Notes: generated from the sequence alone by a model not told the origin. Positions 19,665 to 29,990 are shown, counted from the stretch's first letter. The stretch is DNA of 35,000 nt from Hepatocystis sp. ex Piliocolobus tephrosceles (GCA_902459845.2 CABPSV020000042.1:4559-39558), one strand, 5' to 3'. Translations and numbers: made by a program.

Positions 19665-20002
19665 CAAAAATATAAAAAAAGTTTTGTTTCATAAATGCTT
19701 AAATATAAGGATTGGTATTTTAATTGTATATATGTTTTTTACCCGATATTTTTCCCAATTTTTTTAAAGTGAAAAAAAAAAAAATTAGAGAAAATGAAGA
19801 AATAAATAAAATAAAAAAAAAAAAATGAAAATAAAAAATAAAAAATAAAAAAAAAAAATAAAAAAAATGAAAAAAATAAAAAAAATAAAAAATTGAAGAG
19901 TGTCGTAATTTTACAAGACAAAAATAGCCTATATTTTTAATTATAAAAATGTTCTGTTTTTTATTTATCTACTAAATAGGAAATACATACATAAACTTTA
20001 TG

Positions 20003-20005
<3 letters not shown>

Positions 20006-20052
<47 letters not shown>
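20006..20052. repeat. (CT)n followed by (TA)n microsatellite
   Basis: About ten CT dinucleotides run directly into about a dozen TA dinucleotides. CT microsatellites stand out in this AT-rich background. No function can be assigned. Confidence 0.85.
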
Positions 20053-20056
<4 letters not shown>

Positions 20057-20223
20057 CATACATATATTTTAATAGTTGTAAAATATAATAAATTTAGTAC
20101 ACGAACATATACTCATACGCATATATATATATATACGTACTCATATATATGCACATATATACATAAAACGTTTTTTAACTTTTTCCCTGTTGATGAATAA
20201 ATTTATAAACTGAATATTGTATA

Positions 20224-20264
<41 letters not shown>

Positions 20265-20439
20265 TTTGTTTCTTGCAAAACTAATTTAAATTCATAGTAT
20301 TATTAATACAAAAACAATGTTATTTTATTTTGCTCGTAAATAGTTTTTTTTTTTTTTATTATTTATTTTTTTTTTTTCGCATATAAATATGTAGACCGTA
20401 TATCCATGTGGACGTTAACTATAACAAGCATTCTCCCTA

Positions 20440-20657
20440 CAATACTTCCTACATACTTCCTACAGTACTTCCTACAATACTTCCTACATACTTCCTACAA
20501 TACTTCCTACATACTTCCTACAATACTTCCTACATACTTCCTACAATACTTCCTACATACTTCCTACAATACTTCCTACATACTTCCTACATACTTCCTA
20601 CATACTTCCTACAATACTTCCTACATACTTCCTACAATACTTCCTACATACTCCCTA
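20440..20657 (+). repeat. 11/12-bp minisatellite upstream of the complex III chaperone
   Basis: The array is made of ACTTCCTACAT (11 bp) and ACTTCCTACAAT (12 bp), mostly alternating as a 23-bp dimer. Two forward frames stay open (Leu/Pro/Thr/Tyr strings) but have no conserved features. It ends about 190 bp before the chaperone start. Confidence 0.85.
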
Positions 20658-20842
20658 AATTAATTTGTATGTATATTAAAAAGTTATGCCAACCTATGGT
20701 GAACATACATGTTATACGTAATTATAATGTATACAATGATAGTAATTTAAAAATAGGCCTACATTTTTATTAAAATTTTTTTTTTTTTATTTTTTCTTTT
20801 TTTTTTACTAAATAATGTAACTTATTAAAAAAAAAAAAAAAA

Positions 20843-21787
20843 ATGAATAAGTACCTAATTTTAAACTGTCATAGATATAAGCACTTGATGCGTATAAAAA
20901 GATTTAAATGCATATTTAATAATAAGCTAAGTGATAAGAATCTACGATGGAGGACCACAAACGAATCATATTGCGAATATATACTAACCAAAGAGGAAGA
21001 AAAGGAATTAAAAAACATACATAACTCTATAATATCCAATAATAAAATACACGTAGATAAACAAATAATAAATGAAAGTATAAAAAAATATAAAACAAAT
21101 AATACCGTTTCAACATATTATACAAAGTTAAATAATAATTTAAATATAATAAAATATAACGAAAGTATCCTTGCTTATAGTTATATAAACTTTATAAATA
21201 ATATTAAAAAAAAAATAAAAACTATTCCTATAATTAACTATTTTTACAATAACATAATTTCAAAATATGTTATTAATATTCAAAAATTTATTTCTCCTAT
21301 ATATGAACGCATAAACAATGAAGATCTATTTATACAATTTGAATTAGATAAAACAGATGTACGAGCAATTATGTATTTTTTGTGTATACATGTATGGATA
21401 TATTGTGCAAAATTAAATTCATTAAATAATACATATATGAAGGTTTTATTATGGGAAAAGATATGGGATTATTACAGAGCATTGCTTATAAAATATAAAG
21501 TTTCCGAATTTAATTTTAATACTTATTTGATAAATATGCAAGAGTATTCATTAGGTTTTTGTATAGGATTAGATGATTGTATGAACAAAGAAATATTTGC
21601 AGGCCACATATATTACACTCTTTTTAATCATATTTACAATGAAAATGAAAAATATAAAAACTCAAATGTTTTAATTAATTTAACTGTTTATTGTTTACGA
21701 ATGTATAATTTTGTTTGTAATTTATCACCAGAGAATTTTATGCAAGCTACATTTACTTGGCCCAATTTAAAAGAAAATTTTGTTTAG
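20843..21787 (+). CDS. Ubiquinol-cytochrome c reductase assembly chaperone (CBP3/UQCC1 family), 314 aa
   Basis: The C-terminal half (about residues 160-305) has the layout of the ubiquinol-cytochrome c chaperone domain. It has an FLCIHVWIYCAKL helix, a WEKIWDYYRALLIKYKVSEF helix, then EYSLGFCIGLDDCMNKEIFAGHIYYTLF, which matches the family's G-x-D-(A/D)-x-x-x-D/N-x-x-L/F-A region. In yeast and mammals this family binds newly made cytochrome b and assists complex III assembly (established). The N-terminus is basic and free of acidic residues for its first 30 positions (MNKYLILNCHRYKHLMRIKR), consistent with a mitochondrial presequence. The middle part, residues 50-150, is Asn/Lys-rich and poorly conserved-looking. 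It is a single exon with an A17 run before the ATG. The assignment rests on remembered family pattern, not a profile search. Confidence 0.72.
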   Translation: MNKYLILNCHRYKHLMRIKRFKCIFNNKLSDKNLRWRTTNESYCEYILTKEEEKELKNIHNSIISNNKIHVDKQIINESIKKYKTNNTVSTYYTKLNNNLNIIKYNESILAYSYINFINNIKKKIKTIPIINYFYNNIISKYVINIQKFISPIYERINNEDLFIQFELDKTDVRAIMYFLCIHVWIYCAKLNSLNNTYMKVLLWEKIWDYYRALLIKYKVSEFNFNTYLINMQEYSLGFCIGLDDCMNKEIFAGHIYYTLFNHIYNENEKYKNSNVLINLTVYCLRMYNFVCNLSPENFMQATFTWPNLKENFV

Positions 21788-22143
21788 TATGCTTGGTATC
21801 CCGTATTTGTGTTTGTATCCCTTATTTGTGTTTGTATCCCTTATTTGTGTTTGTGTCCTGTATTTGTGTTTGCGTCCTGTATTTGTGTTTATGTTTGCAT
21901 TTGCGTTTATCGTACGCATGTAATTTTTGCTTCACATGTGTTCGTCATGTGCTGTTAATCTTTTAATTTACACTTTTTTGTAAAACCAAAAAAAAGTTTA
22001 TTTTTTAAAATTGCTTATTTAATGATAAGAATAAAACAAGAAACAATAACATAAAAAAAATAAAAAAAATAAAAATCACAATAACAATAACATTCGCAAA
22101 CATCTGTGTGTATACATATATGTATATGTACAAGCACATGTAT
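21788..22143. repeat. Convergent intergenic gap with a 19-bp minisatellite right after the chaperone stop
   Basis: From about 21797 to 21910 there are five to six copies of a 19-bp unit of the type TATCCCTTATTTGTGTTTG, drifting to TGTCCTGTATTTGTGTTTG. It starts about 10 bp after the TAG. The rest is AT-rich with AATAAAAAA repeats (22050-22075) and contains the 3' ends of two converging genes. No gene is seen. Confidence 0.8.
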
Positions 22144-23679
22144 TTAGGTATCGACGGCTTTCACGTGGATGTGCACATACACATTTTGTCCCCACAATTG
22201 GGTTAATTTGTAAGAAACATTTTTCCTCATATTAATTATCAACTTATTATGTACACCACAAATGATTTTTGCTACCTTTTCGTTTTTTACTAATAGTTGG
22301 TATTCAATTATTAATGAATTATTTATATCAACATGCCATGATAAAATATGGTGTTTTATTTTATATGGTACATCTTTATTAAACCAACAATATAAATAAG
22401 TATTAATTAATTGTTCAACGATTTTTACTTTAGTTAATGTAGTACTTTCATTTGGTGGATATATCCAATATTTTTCTTTTGTTTTATATTTTATTATATA
22501 ATTTAGCATTTCGTCTATACCTTTTTTATATTTTGCAGATATAAAAAAAATATTATCAAAATCACCATTATGTATATATTCTTTTGCTCTTGCTTTAGCC
22601 CATTTATTCTCAGTACATAAGTCAACTTTATTTAATACTAATATTACTGGTGGAATAACTTCTTTTTTAATACCTTTTGTTTTATTATTTTTGAAATCGT
22701 AAAGTGTAAAATAAGATTCGATTATTTTTTTTCTATTTTTAAATATATCTTCTTTAACACTTTTGTCATATATTGAATCATTTTCCATAGTAGATGAAAA
22801 AAACTCGATAAATTCAGATTCTTTCTGGTTTAAAACATTGTGTTCTTTATGTTGTAAGTCTTTATGTCGTTTTTTATAATTCTCTTGGGGATTCCCTTCA
22901 TGATTATCTCCATTATATCCATTATACCCATTTTGTAACTTTCTACTAAATATTCCACCTTCTTCATCGTTTTCATTACCTTCATGTATACTATTTGGAT
23001 TCCTCTCACAATCGACATTTATTTCTTCATCACTTTCACTGTCATATGCTTCTACCTTTTTTGGAGCCAACAGTCTTACGATATTAATAATGTCAGACGT
23101 TGGCCTTTTTACTGTATCTGTTACAAATAAAACCAAGTCAGCTTCTTCATAACCTTTCCATGCATAATTCACTAACTCTTTGCAAAATTTTTTTTTTTTA
23201 TGTGATGGAATTATACCTGGACAATCAATAAAAATTAATTGAACATTGTCTTTTGTGTATATACCTTTTATATCTTCTTTCGTTGTATTAATTTTAGGAG
23301 AAACTGCAGCAATTGTTTTGTTTAAAATGGAATTTAACAAAGAACTTTTTCCTGCATTAGGAGCACCAACTAATGCAATTTTTAAAAAATGTGGTTCTGC
23401 TGGTTGTTCAGGTATTTTCCATGTATTCATATAAGCACTTTTAGGTATTAATCCTCTAGTTATATTAGGTCCATAATAAATGCTTTTTTTTTTTTTATTA
23501 CTATTTTCTTCTTTCTTATCTTCGTTTGTATTCATTTCATTCATTTTGAATTCGTTGCAGTGTGGTCTTGCTTTTGTATATCTTTCCATTATGGAAAAAT
23601 TACGCAAATTTAAATCTCCCCACACTCCGCATTTCTTTTTTTTTAACAAAGTCCATAAAACAGTATTATTTTTTAACAT
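22144..23679 (-). CDS. Era-type GTPase, probably organellar, 511 aa
   Basis: Era GTPases bind the 3' end of small-subunit rRNA and assist small-subunit assembly (established family knowledge). Visible motifs are G1 GAPNAGKS (residues 105-112), a switch I region VSPKINTTKEDIKG, G3 DCPG (152-155, normally DTPG), G4 NKVD (350-353) and G5 SAK (381-383). The C-terminal 110 residues match the KH-domain region, but its G-x-x-G loop reads GVHN instead of a Gly-Lys-Gly-Gly type. Between G3 and G4 there is an insert of about 110 residues, acidic and Asn/Gly-rich, making the protein much longer than bacterial Era (about 300 aa). The basic N-terminus (MLKNNTVLWTLLKKKKCGVW) could target a mitochondrion or apicoplast. 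An alternative start is Met31. Single exon, convergent with the chaperone. Confidence 0.88.
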   Translation of the reverse strand: MLKNNTVLWTLLKKKKCGVWGDLNLRNFSIMERYTKARPHCNEFKMNEMNTNEDKKEENSNKKKKSIYYGPNITRGLIPKSAYMNTWKIPEQPAEPHFLKIALVGAPNAGKSSLLNSILNKTIAAVSPKINTTKEDIKGIYTKDNVQLIFIDCPGIIPSHKKKKFCKELVNYAWKGYEEADLVLFVTDTVKRPTSDIINIVRLLAPKKVEAYDSESDEEINVDCERNPNSIHEGNENDEEGGIFSRKLQNGYNGYNGDNHEGNPQENYKKRHKDLQHKEHNVLNQKESEFIEFFSSTMENDSIYDKSVKEDIFKNRKKIIESYFTLYDFKNNKTKGIKKEVIPPVILVLNKVDLCTENKWAKARAKEYIHNGDFDNIFFISAKYKKGIDEMLNYIIKYKTKEKYWIYPPNESTTLTKVKIVEQLINTYLYCWFNKDVPYKIKHHILSWHVDINNSLIIEYQLLVKNEKVAKIICGVHNKLIINMRKNVSYKLTQLWGQNVYVHIHVKAVDT

Positions 23680-23785
23680 TTTTTTTTTTTTCTTTTTTTT
23701 TGGGGAACGGCAATAATATGATAAGCATAGTTTGCATACTTTAAATTAATTTGTATATGAGTACTCATGAGTGCGTTTAGTAAAC

Positions 23786-23833
<48 letters not shown>

Positions 23834-24369
23834 GAGTTTATAAATGTACACATATAATTTTGGTTTAATATAAGCATGTGTTATGTATATTCTTACATAA
23901 CATAATCACAATTGTAGAAGCCATTTTTGGTATGCTCATAAGCAATGGAAAAGGAAAAAGGAAAGCAAAAAAAAAAAAGGAAAGCAAAAAAAAAGGAAAG
24001 CAAAAAAAAAGGAAAGCAAAAATAGGAATAGTAATAGTGACAACAACAGTATTAATAGTGGCGTAAGTAACAATGATGAAAGTAATAATGTCGCTATTTT
24101 TTGTTAGATGTCATTCAATATAATTGTCAATTACTATGTTTTTAATTGTTCACTACATTATGCATCAATTTTCCCAATTTTAATTTTTGCAAAAAAGGGT
24201 ATATCCGTTTAAAGGATTCCATTATTGCAATATAAAAATTAGGACTTTTTTTTTTTTTTTTTTTCCGTTTCTACTTTTTTTTCTTATTAACATGTATCCA
24301 ACATATTTGAAATGCTAATAATAATATTATTTAGTAATAAATATTGCATTATAAGTTATACAAATTTGG

Positions 24370-24417
<48 letters not shown>
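24370..24417. repeat. A48 homopolymer
   Basis: About 48 consecutive A on the plus strand lie upstream of the Era gene, in the Era/ataxin-2 divergent region. Confidence 0.85.
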
Positions 24418-24419
<2 letters not shown>

Positions 24420-24821
24420 ATAAAAAAAGTATAAACAAATGCAAAATATTTTGTTAAGGGTACATATGTTTTTTTTTTTTTTTTTTTTTTGATTAAAAAA
24501 AAAGAATAAATGGTGAATATCAAATAAATATATATTTTCAATGAAGTTGTAATTTTTTTTATACTTATATTAATTTTATGCAACAAATTACATAGAAATT
24601 AAAAAAAAAAAAAAAAAATAATAAAAAATAACCAAAGTGTAGGCGTTCTTTTACTTTTTAATTTGTAGACTTTCTTTTTTAAGTTTTTCTTTTTAATGTA
24701 AACTGAACAGGCTGAAGAGACTAAACATAAGAAGTAATTTTTCAATTATAAAGATGCTTTGATTTGAAAAAATAAAAGAAAAAAAAACAAAAAAAAAACC
24801 AGATAAAGATGAAGATGTGTG

Positions 24822-24876
<55 letters not shown>

Positions 24877-24879
24877 CAT

Positions 24880-24906
24880 ACTCGGTCGTAGACTCGCGGT
24901 ACCCTT
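24880..24906. other. Isolated GC-rich spot of unknown nature
   Basis: The segment CTCGGTCGTAGACTCGCGGT and the following ACCC are about two-thirds G+C, surrounded by (TA)n and poly-A/T sequence. It contains a direct repeat of ACTCG, a tiny GTC-GTA-GAC hairpin and a GGTACC palindrome. It does not match a tRNA that I can fold. Confidence 0.4.
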
Positions 24907-25041
24907 CTTTTGATATGCTTATATAAACATTTTTAAGTGTTTCGCTTTGTGGTTTTTTTATATTTCTAGAATTTTACTTCATTTGTTTTTTACTTTAACT
25001 GAATATCACACATACATTAAAAAAGTTTATTCTGGAAATGT

Positions 25042-25114
25042 ATAAAAAATAACGAAAATGTTTTTTTTTTTTTTTTAATTTTGCCTAAAAAAAAATTTTC
25101 GTTATTTTTTTATA
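25042..25114. repeat. Long inverted repeat (stem-loop) in intergenic DNA
   Basis: The arms TATAAAAAATAACGAAAAT (25042-25060) and ATTTTCGTTATTTTTTTATA (25095-25114) are complementary over 19 positions with one extra base. The loop begins with a T run and ends with an A run that can extend the stem. The CG steps in both arms show it is not merely A/T composition. Confidence 0.65.
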
Positions 25115-26559
25115 AAAAAATTGGTATTTCATGTTTGTATTAAAACAAAAACCTTATTTTTCATGCAAAATATGTACTACTTAAAATCACATATATATGC
25201 ATATGTATTTTGAAAAGAGTCTTAAGTAAACATATATATATATATCTATATACATATTCATGCGCTTTTTTTTTCTTTTTTTTTTTTCTTTTATACAATC
25301 GGATTTAACAGACTTAATAATTTTTAAAAATATATCATTTAAAAGGAAAAAATAAAGTACTAATTACTTTTTTTTTTTTTAGCCTCAAAAATGTAGATCA
25401 AAAAAAAAAAAAAAAAAAAAAAAAAGTTAGAAAATAAAAGGTGTATATGTACCTGTATTTATATATATATATATATATATATAGTTAATTCAAAAATTTA
25501 AAAATATTAAATATATTGCTTTGTTCCTTTTTTTTTTTTACCACTAAACATACATGTCCATATATGTATTTGTTAAATCAACTTAATGTAAAATGGTTCG
25601 AATGTCATGGTAAATGTAAATATGAAAAAATTGTACGCATATGAATTTACACTAATACAGTTACAAATTATTATTTTATTTATTTATACATACATTTTTG
25701 TACATGTATTTTTGTAATAAAAAAAAAGATTTAATTTAACGTCATAACAGTATTTTTTATTTCAACATGTTTTTTCACTTAACATAAGTGCTATATATTT
25801 ATGTATGAACATATATGTATTTTACACATTTTTTTTTTTTTTAATTCTTAAGGAAAGTATTACTACAGTTTAAACTAATTTATTTCTTTTTTTTTTTATT
25901 ATTTATTTATTTTTACTTTTTTATTTATTTATTTATCTATTTCATTTATTTATTCATTTATTTTATTCATTTATTTTATTCACCTTATTTATTTTACTAT
26001 TTTATTTATTTTATATATTTTATATATTTTATATATTTTATATATTTTATATATTTTATATATTTTATATATTTTATTTATTTGATTTACTTATTTATTT
26101 TATTTTTTATTTTTTCACTTTTTTATTATTTTATATTTTTAATAAATATACCGTATTATTATATTCCATAAATTTTATAAACATTTGCTTTTACAATAAT
26201 TACAAGCTTTGTGGTTTTTCCTTTTTTTAAGGATATGTAGGAAAACTCTTTTTACAATTACATGTTAGCTTATTCATCATACGCACGTATAAGTATGTAA
26301 ATATATATATATATATATATACACTTGTATATAAATATATACATCGATTAATGATTTACCGATATAATAAAATAAGAAAGGCGTAATGTCGGAATGACAA
26401 ATCATTGACAACTCTTAAATTGTTTAATATATATGTATGCATGTATGCATATACGTATGTATGTATAGATAGTTATACTTCCACCTAGTACATACATATA
26501 GATACTTACGTATGTTGCTATCATAAGCACTTTTTATTACATAATTTTTGCATTATTTG

Positions 26560-26768
26560 CATTTTTTGCCTTTTTGCGTTTTCTGCTTTTTTTGCTTTTC
26601 TGCTTTTTTGCTTTTTTGCTTTTCTGCTTTTTTGCTTTTCTGCTTTTTTGCTTTTCTACTTTTTTGCTTTTCTACTTTTTTGCTTTTCTACTTTTTTGCT
26701 TTTCTACTTTTTTGCTTTTCTGCTTTTTTGTTTTTCTACTTTTTTGCTTTTCTGCTTTTCTGTTTTTT
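26560..26768 (+). repeat. Pyrimidine-rich TTTTGCTTTTCTGC minisatellite
   Basis: Units of 16-17 bp (TTTTTTGCTTTTCTGC or TTTTTTGCTTTTCTAC) fill about 200 bp, followed by TTTTATCTTA repeats to 26900. The plus strand is almost all pyrimidine apart from regular G or A. It lies 340-540 bp upstream of the ataxin-2 start, where a 5' UTR or promoter is expected. Confidence 0.8.
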
Positions 26769-27104
26769 TTTGACAAAATTGTTATTAATCAATAAAACCG
26801 TTGTGTTTACTTTATTTTATCTTATCTTATTTTATTTTATCTTATTTTATTTTTTTTTATCTTATTTTATTTTTTTTATCTTACTTTATTTTTTTTATCT
26901 ACAATTACAGTTGTACATAATTATATCGATTTCTATAATTCATAGATAAGTACCTATGCATACATATGTGTATATATACATGTATAGAAATATACCTACA
27001 GATACATGTGTGAGCGCATAATGCATCTATAGTTAAACATTATAATTAATAAAAAAACTTGTAACAAAAAAAAAAAAAAAAAAAAAATATAAAAAAAAAA
27101 AAAA

Positions 27105-28204
27105 ATGAGTAAAATAGAGAATAACAATTTACAAGATAATAGTAAGAACCTAAATGAAAAACGGTTAGCTTATGTAATGTCCTGTTTGGTTGGTAATGAA
27201 GTAAATGTACATATGAAAGATGGCAATGAAATAAAAGGCCTATTCCACTCATATAATTTTAACGAAAATAATAACAATAGCAACAATAATAGCAACAATA
27301 ATAGCAACAATAATATCAACAATAATAGCAACAACAATATCAACAATAATAGCAATAACAATAATAATATTAATAAAAAAGAATGTGACATATCCTTAAA
27401 CTATGCTAGAATATTACCAAAAAGAGGAAAAGTTAGTGGACCAATAAAAACATCTATGATTATACCTGAGCATTTATATACAGTAATAGTAGGAGAAAAT
27501 ATAAATTTAAATATAAAAGATCCTGATGAAGTAAAAACATTTAAAGATAGGTTTAAAATTGATACAGATATATCAGGAAGAAAAAAAAAATTTAATTCAA
27601 ATAGAACCAATAGAGAGTTAAAAAGATGGGTATGTGATGACGATGATGATACGACTAGTATTAATAATAATGGTACAATTAATAACAATAATAATAATAA
27701 TAATAACAGAAACAGTTCAAATAATAATAACATAAATAATACCAAATTATCATTAGATGATAAATTAAATGAACCATGGGACCAGTTCGAACATAATAGA
27801 AAGTTATACGGTGTTACTACAACATATAAAGAAGAAATATATACTACAAACTTAGATTTAAATAAAATACCACATCATGTAAAAATGCATGCAGATAAAA
27901 TTGCCAAAGAGTTAGAACATAGGGGTATGCACCTCGACCCAGAAGATGCAGAAAAACACAACAAAGAATTAGACGAAGAAGACTTATTTGGTGCAGTTAG
28001 ATCAAATAAAGATAAAAATAATAAAAACTCAAAATTTAAAAAAGACGATAATAAAAATAAACAACATCAAACAAATAATCATAATCAATTTATTATAAAA
28101 GATTTAAAGGAAAAGATTCAGCAAGTCAAGAAGGACAATGACAAAAAATATCCAAGTAAACAATACTCTAACACTACATTGTGTATTTATTTTTTTAGTC
28201 ACCC

Positions 28205-28240
<36 letters not shown>

Positions 28241-28277
28241 GTTACATATTTCTATGATTCCGCTTATATGTATTTAC

Positions 28278-28308
<31 letters not shown>

Positions 28309-29036
28309 CTTAGCTAATTTCCTACCCATTTACCTATCTACATACTTAGCTACTCAATTATTTATTTATTTATTTTTTTTTTTTTTTCTATTTTCCCATA
28401 AACAGATAATAAGCAAAAGAAAAATAATTTCAATATGTCCTCATCGAACGATGAAAATAATTCAAACAATAAAAAAAATAATCTCTCATCAAAAAAGCAA
28501 ATGAAAAAAAACTCCGAGTTTATTGTAAGTTTAAAAAAAAAAATAAAATAATGCGTTTGTATGTGCTTATGTACGTATCTGCGTGTAACCGAATTAATTA
28601 GCGAATGTACCTAAAATTAAGCATTTATTTTTGCATGCTCAATTTTTTTTTATTTTTTTTTTTTTGATTAATTGTAGGGTATTAACGCTTTAAATTTAGA
28701 ACCCGCTTTACCCAAATTAGATGAACAAACAAGAACAGAATGGGTTATGTTTAAAAATAAGAATAAAAATAAAACAAACAAAAAAGATAAGTCAACAGAT
28801 AAGCAAGAATTTATCACAGCTGCTAAAGCTTTCAATGAAAAACTGGCAACGTAAAAAAATAAAAAAAATAAAAAATAACATTTATAAAATTAGCGTCCTG
28901 TGTATGTACATATGTGTTTATACTTACATATATTATATATTAGTGACTATTGCAATTACTTTTGTTTATTTTATTGTTTGTTCATATACTTACCTCTTTA
29001 TATTTGCCTGTTTATTTATTTATTTATTTATTTATT

Positions 29037-29067
<31 letters not shown>

Positions 29068-29494
29068 GGAATATGTAGTAAAATTAGCTCTAATATAAAA
29101 GATACTAATACCAGATCAAATAATTATTCGGGGATGATAAACCGATCAAATAAAGACAACCAAAAGAGTATGTGAAATATAAGATGTTCCAACAACATAC
29201 ATTAATAAATCTATTAATTAAATTGTTTCATATATTATTTTTTATTTTTTTTTAATTTTAAATTGTTTATAAGATTGTTTGTTATTTTTATGTTTTAACA
29301 TGTATGTATGTATGTATGTATGCATGTATGTATCTACATCTCACCTGTAATAATTTAATATTTATTTATATTTGTGTTATTTTATTTCATTTCTGTTAAA
29401 CAGAAAAAGGAAAATATAACAACACACATGAAACAGGTAAAAATAAATATGCACATTTATAATCTTATTAATAATTTGTTCTTTCTGTTTTAAC

Positions 29495-29538
<44 letters not shown>

Positions 29539-29935
29539 TGGTACTGTCGTTCTGTTTTAACTGCCATATATATGTTTACTGGTACAGTTGTTTTGTTTTA
29601 ACTGCTACATATATATATGTATATATGTTTATTGATACAATTTTGTGTATATTTAATCACATGCACATATGTATACATCCTTTCTTCGTTTTTTATATTT
29701 TTAATATATAGATATAAATAAGAGCAACAATAATGGTAACATGATAAATCATAACGTAAATGTGAGCGTAAATATGAATACTAATATGAACGCTAATATG
29801 AATATAAATAGAGATGCTAATATAGATACAAATTATAACGCAAATTACATGTTAAATAATTCTAACATGCGACCATATTATTCTTATTATGTAAATTTTA
29901 ACAATATAAAAAATAATATTCCTGGTCATAACATG

Positions 29936-29990
<55 letters not shown>

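Larger units (their letters stand above)
18334..20842. other. Divergent intergenic region between GPI and the complex III chaperone
   Basis: This region must hold both promoters. It contains a roughly 690-bp minisatellite next to the GPI start, T-rich runs at 19490-19510 and 19631-19662, an A/T block with AATAAAAAAAAT-type repeats (19775-19890), a (CT)n run followed by (TA)n (about 20006-20052), a T33 run (about 20230-20260) and a second minisatellite (20440-20657). No coding signal is seen, and the open frames here are repeat artefacts. Confidence 0.75.
23680..27104. other. Divergent intergenic region between Era and the ataxin-2 homologue
   Basis: This 3.4-kb region should contain both promoters. 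It includes (TA)n runs (about 23794-23830, 24831-24873, 25460-25482, 26302-26320), a GGAAAGCAAAAAAAA repeat (23946-24020), an A48 tract (24370-24417), a GC-rich spot (24880-24906) and an inverted repeat (25042-25114). It also has T/A repeats of the TTTTATATA type (about 26000-26080), TTTGCTTTTCTGC repeats (26560-26765) and TTTTATCTTA repeats (26805-26900). The longest forward open frame (26548-26949) is a Cys/Phe/Leu repeat artefact. No gene, tRNA or named RNA is recognised. Confidence 0.7.

Noticed and set aside
20406..20773. Forward frames of Leu/Pro/Thr/Tyr repeats.
   Set aside because: They come from the 11/12-bp minisatellite upstream of the chaperone. Units not divisible by three keep two frames open.
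23878..24066. Forward Lys-rich 62-codon frame.
   Set aside because: It spans the GGAAAGCAAAAAAAA repeat. The sequence is a Lys/Gly string with no support.
25585..25610. GGTTCGAAT, resembling a tRNA T-loop.
   Set aside because: No acceptor, D-arm or anticodon stem can be formed with the flanking AT-rich sequence.
25880..26110. Very AT-rich short repeats considered as a centromere core.
   Set aside because: Plasmodium centromeres are about 2 kb of extreme AT content with a repeat core. This block is about 230 bp and lies between ordinary promoters.
26548..26949. Forward 133-codon frame with Cys/Phe/Leu/Ala repeats, resembling membrane segments.
   Set aside because: It is produced by the TTTTGCTTTTCTGC minisatellite. 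A second forward frame over the same bases is also open.
28205..29175. Several short forward frames between ataxin-2 exons.
   Set aside because: They run through T-rich introns. Only the parts bounded by GT/AG junctions and joined in phase look coding.
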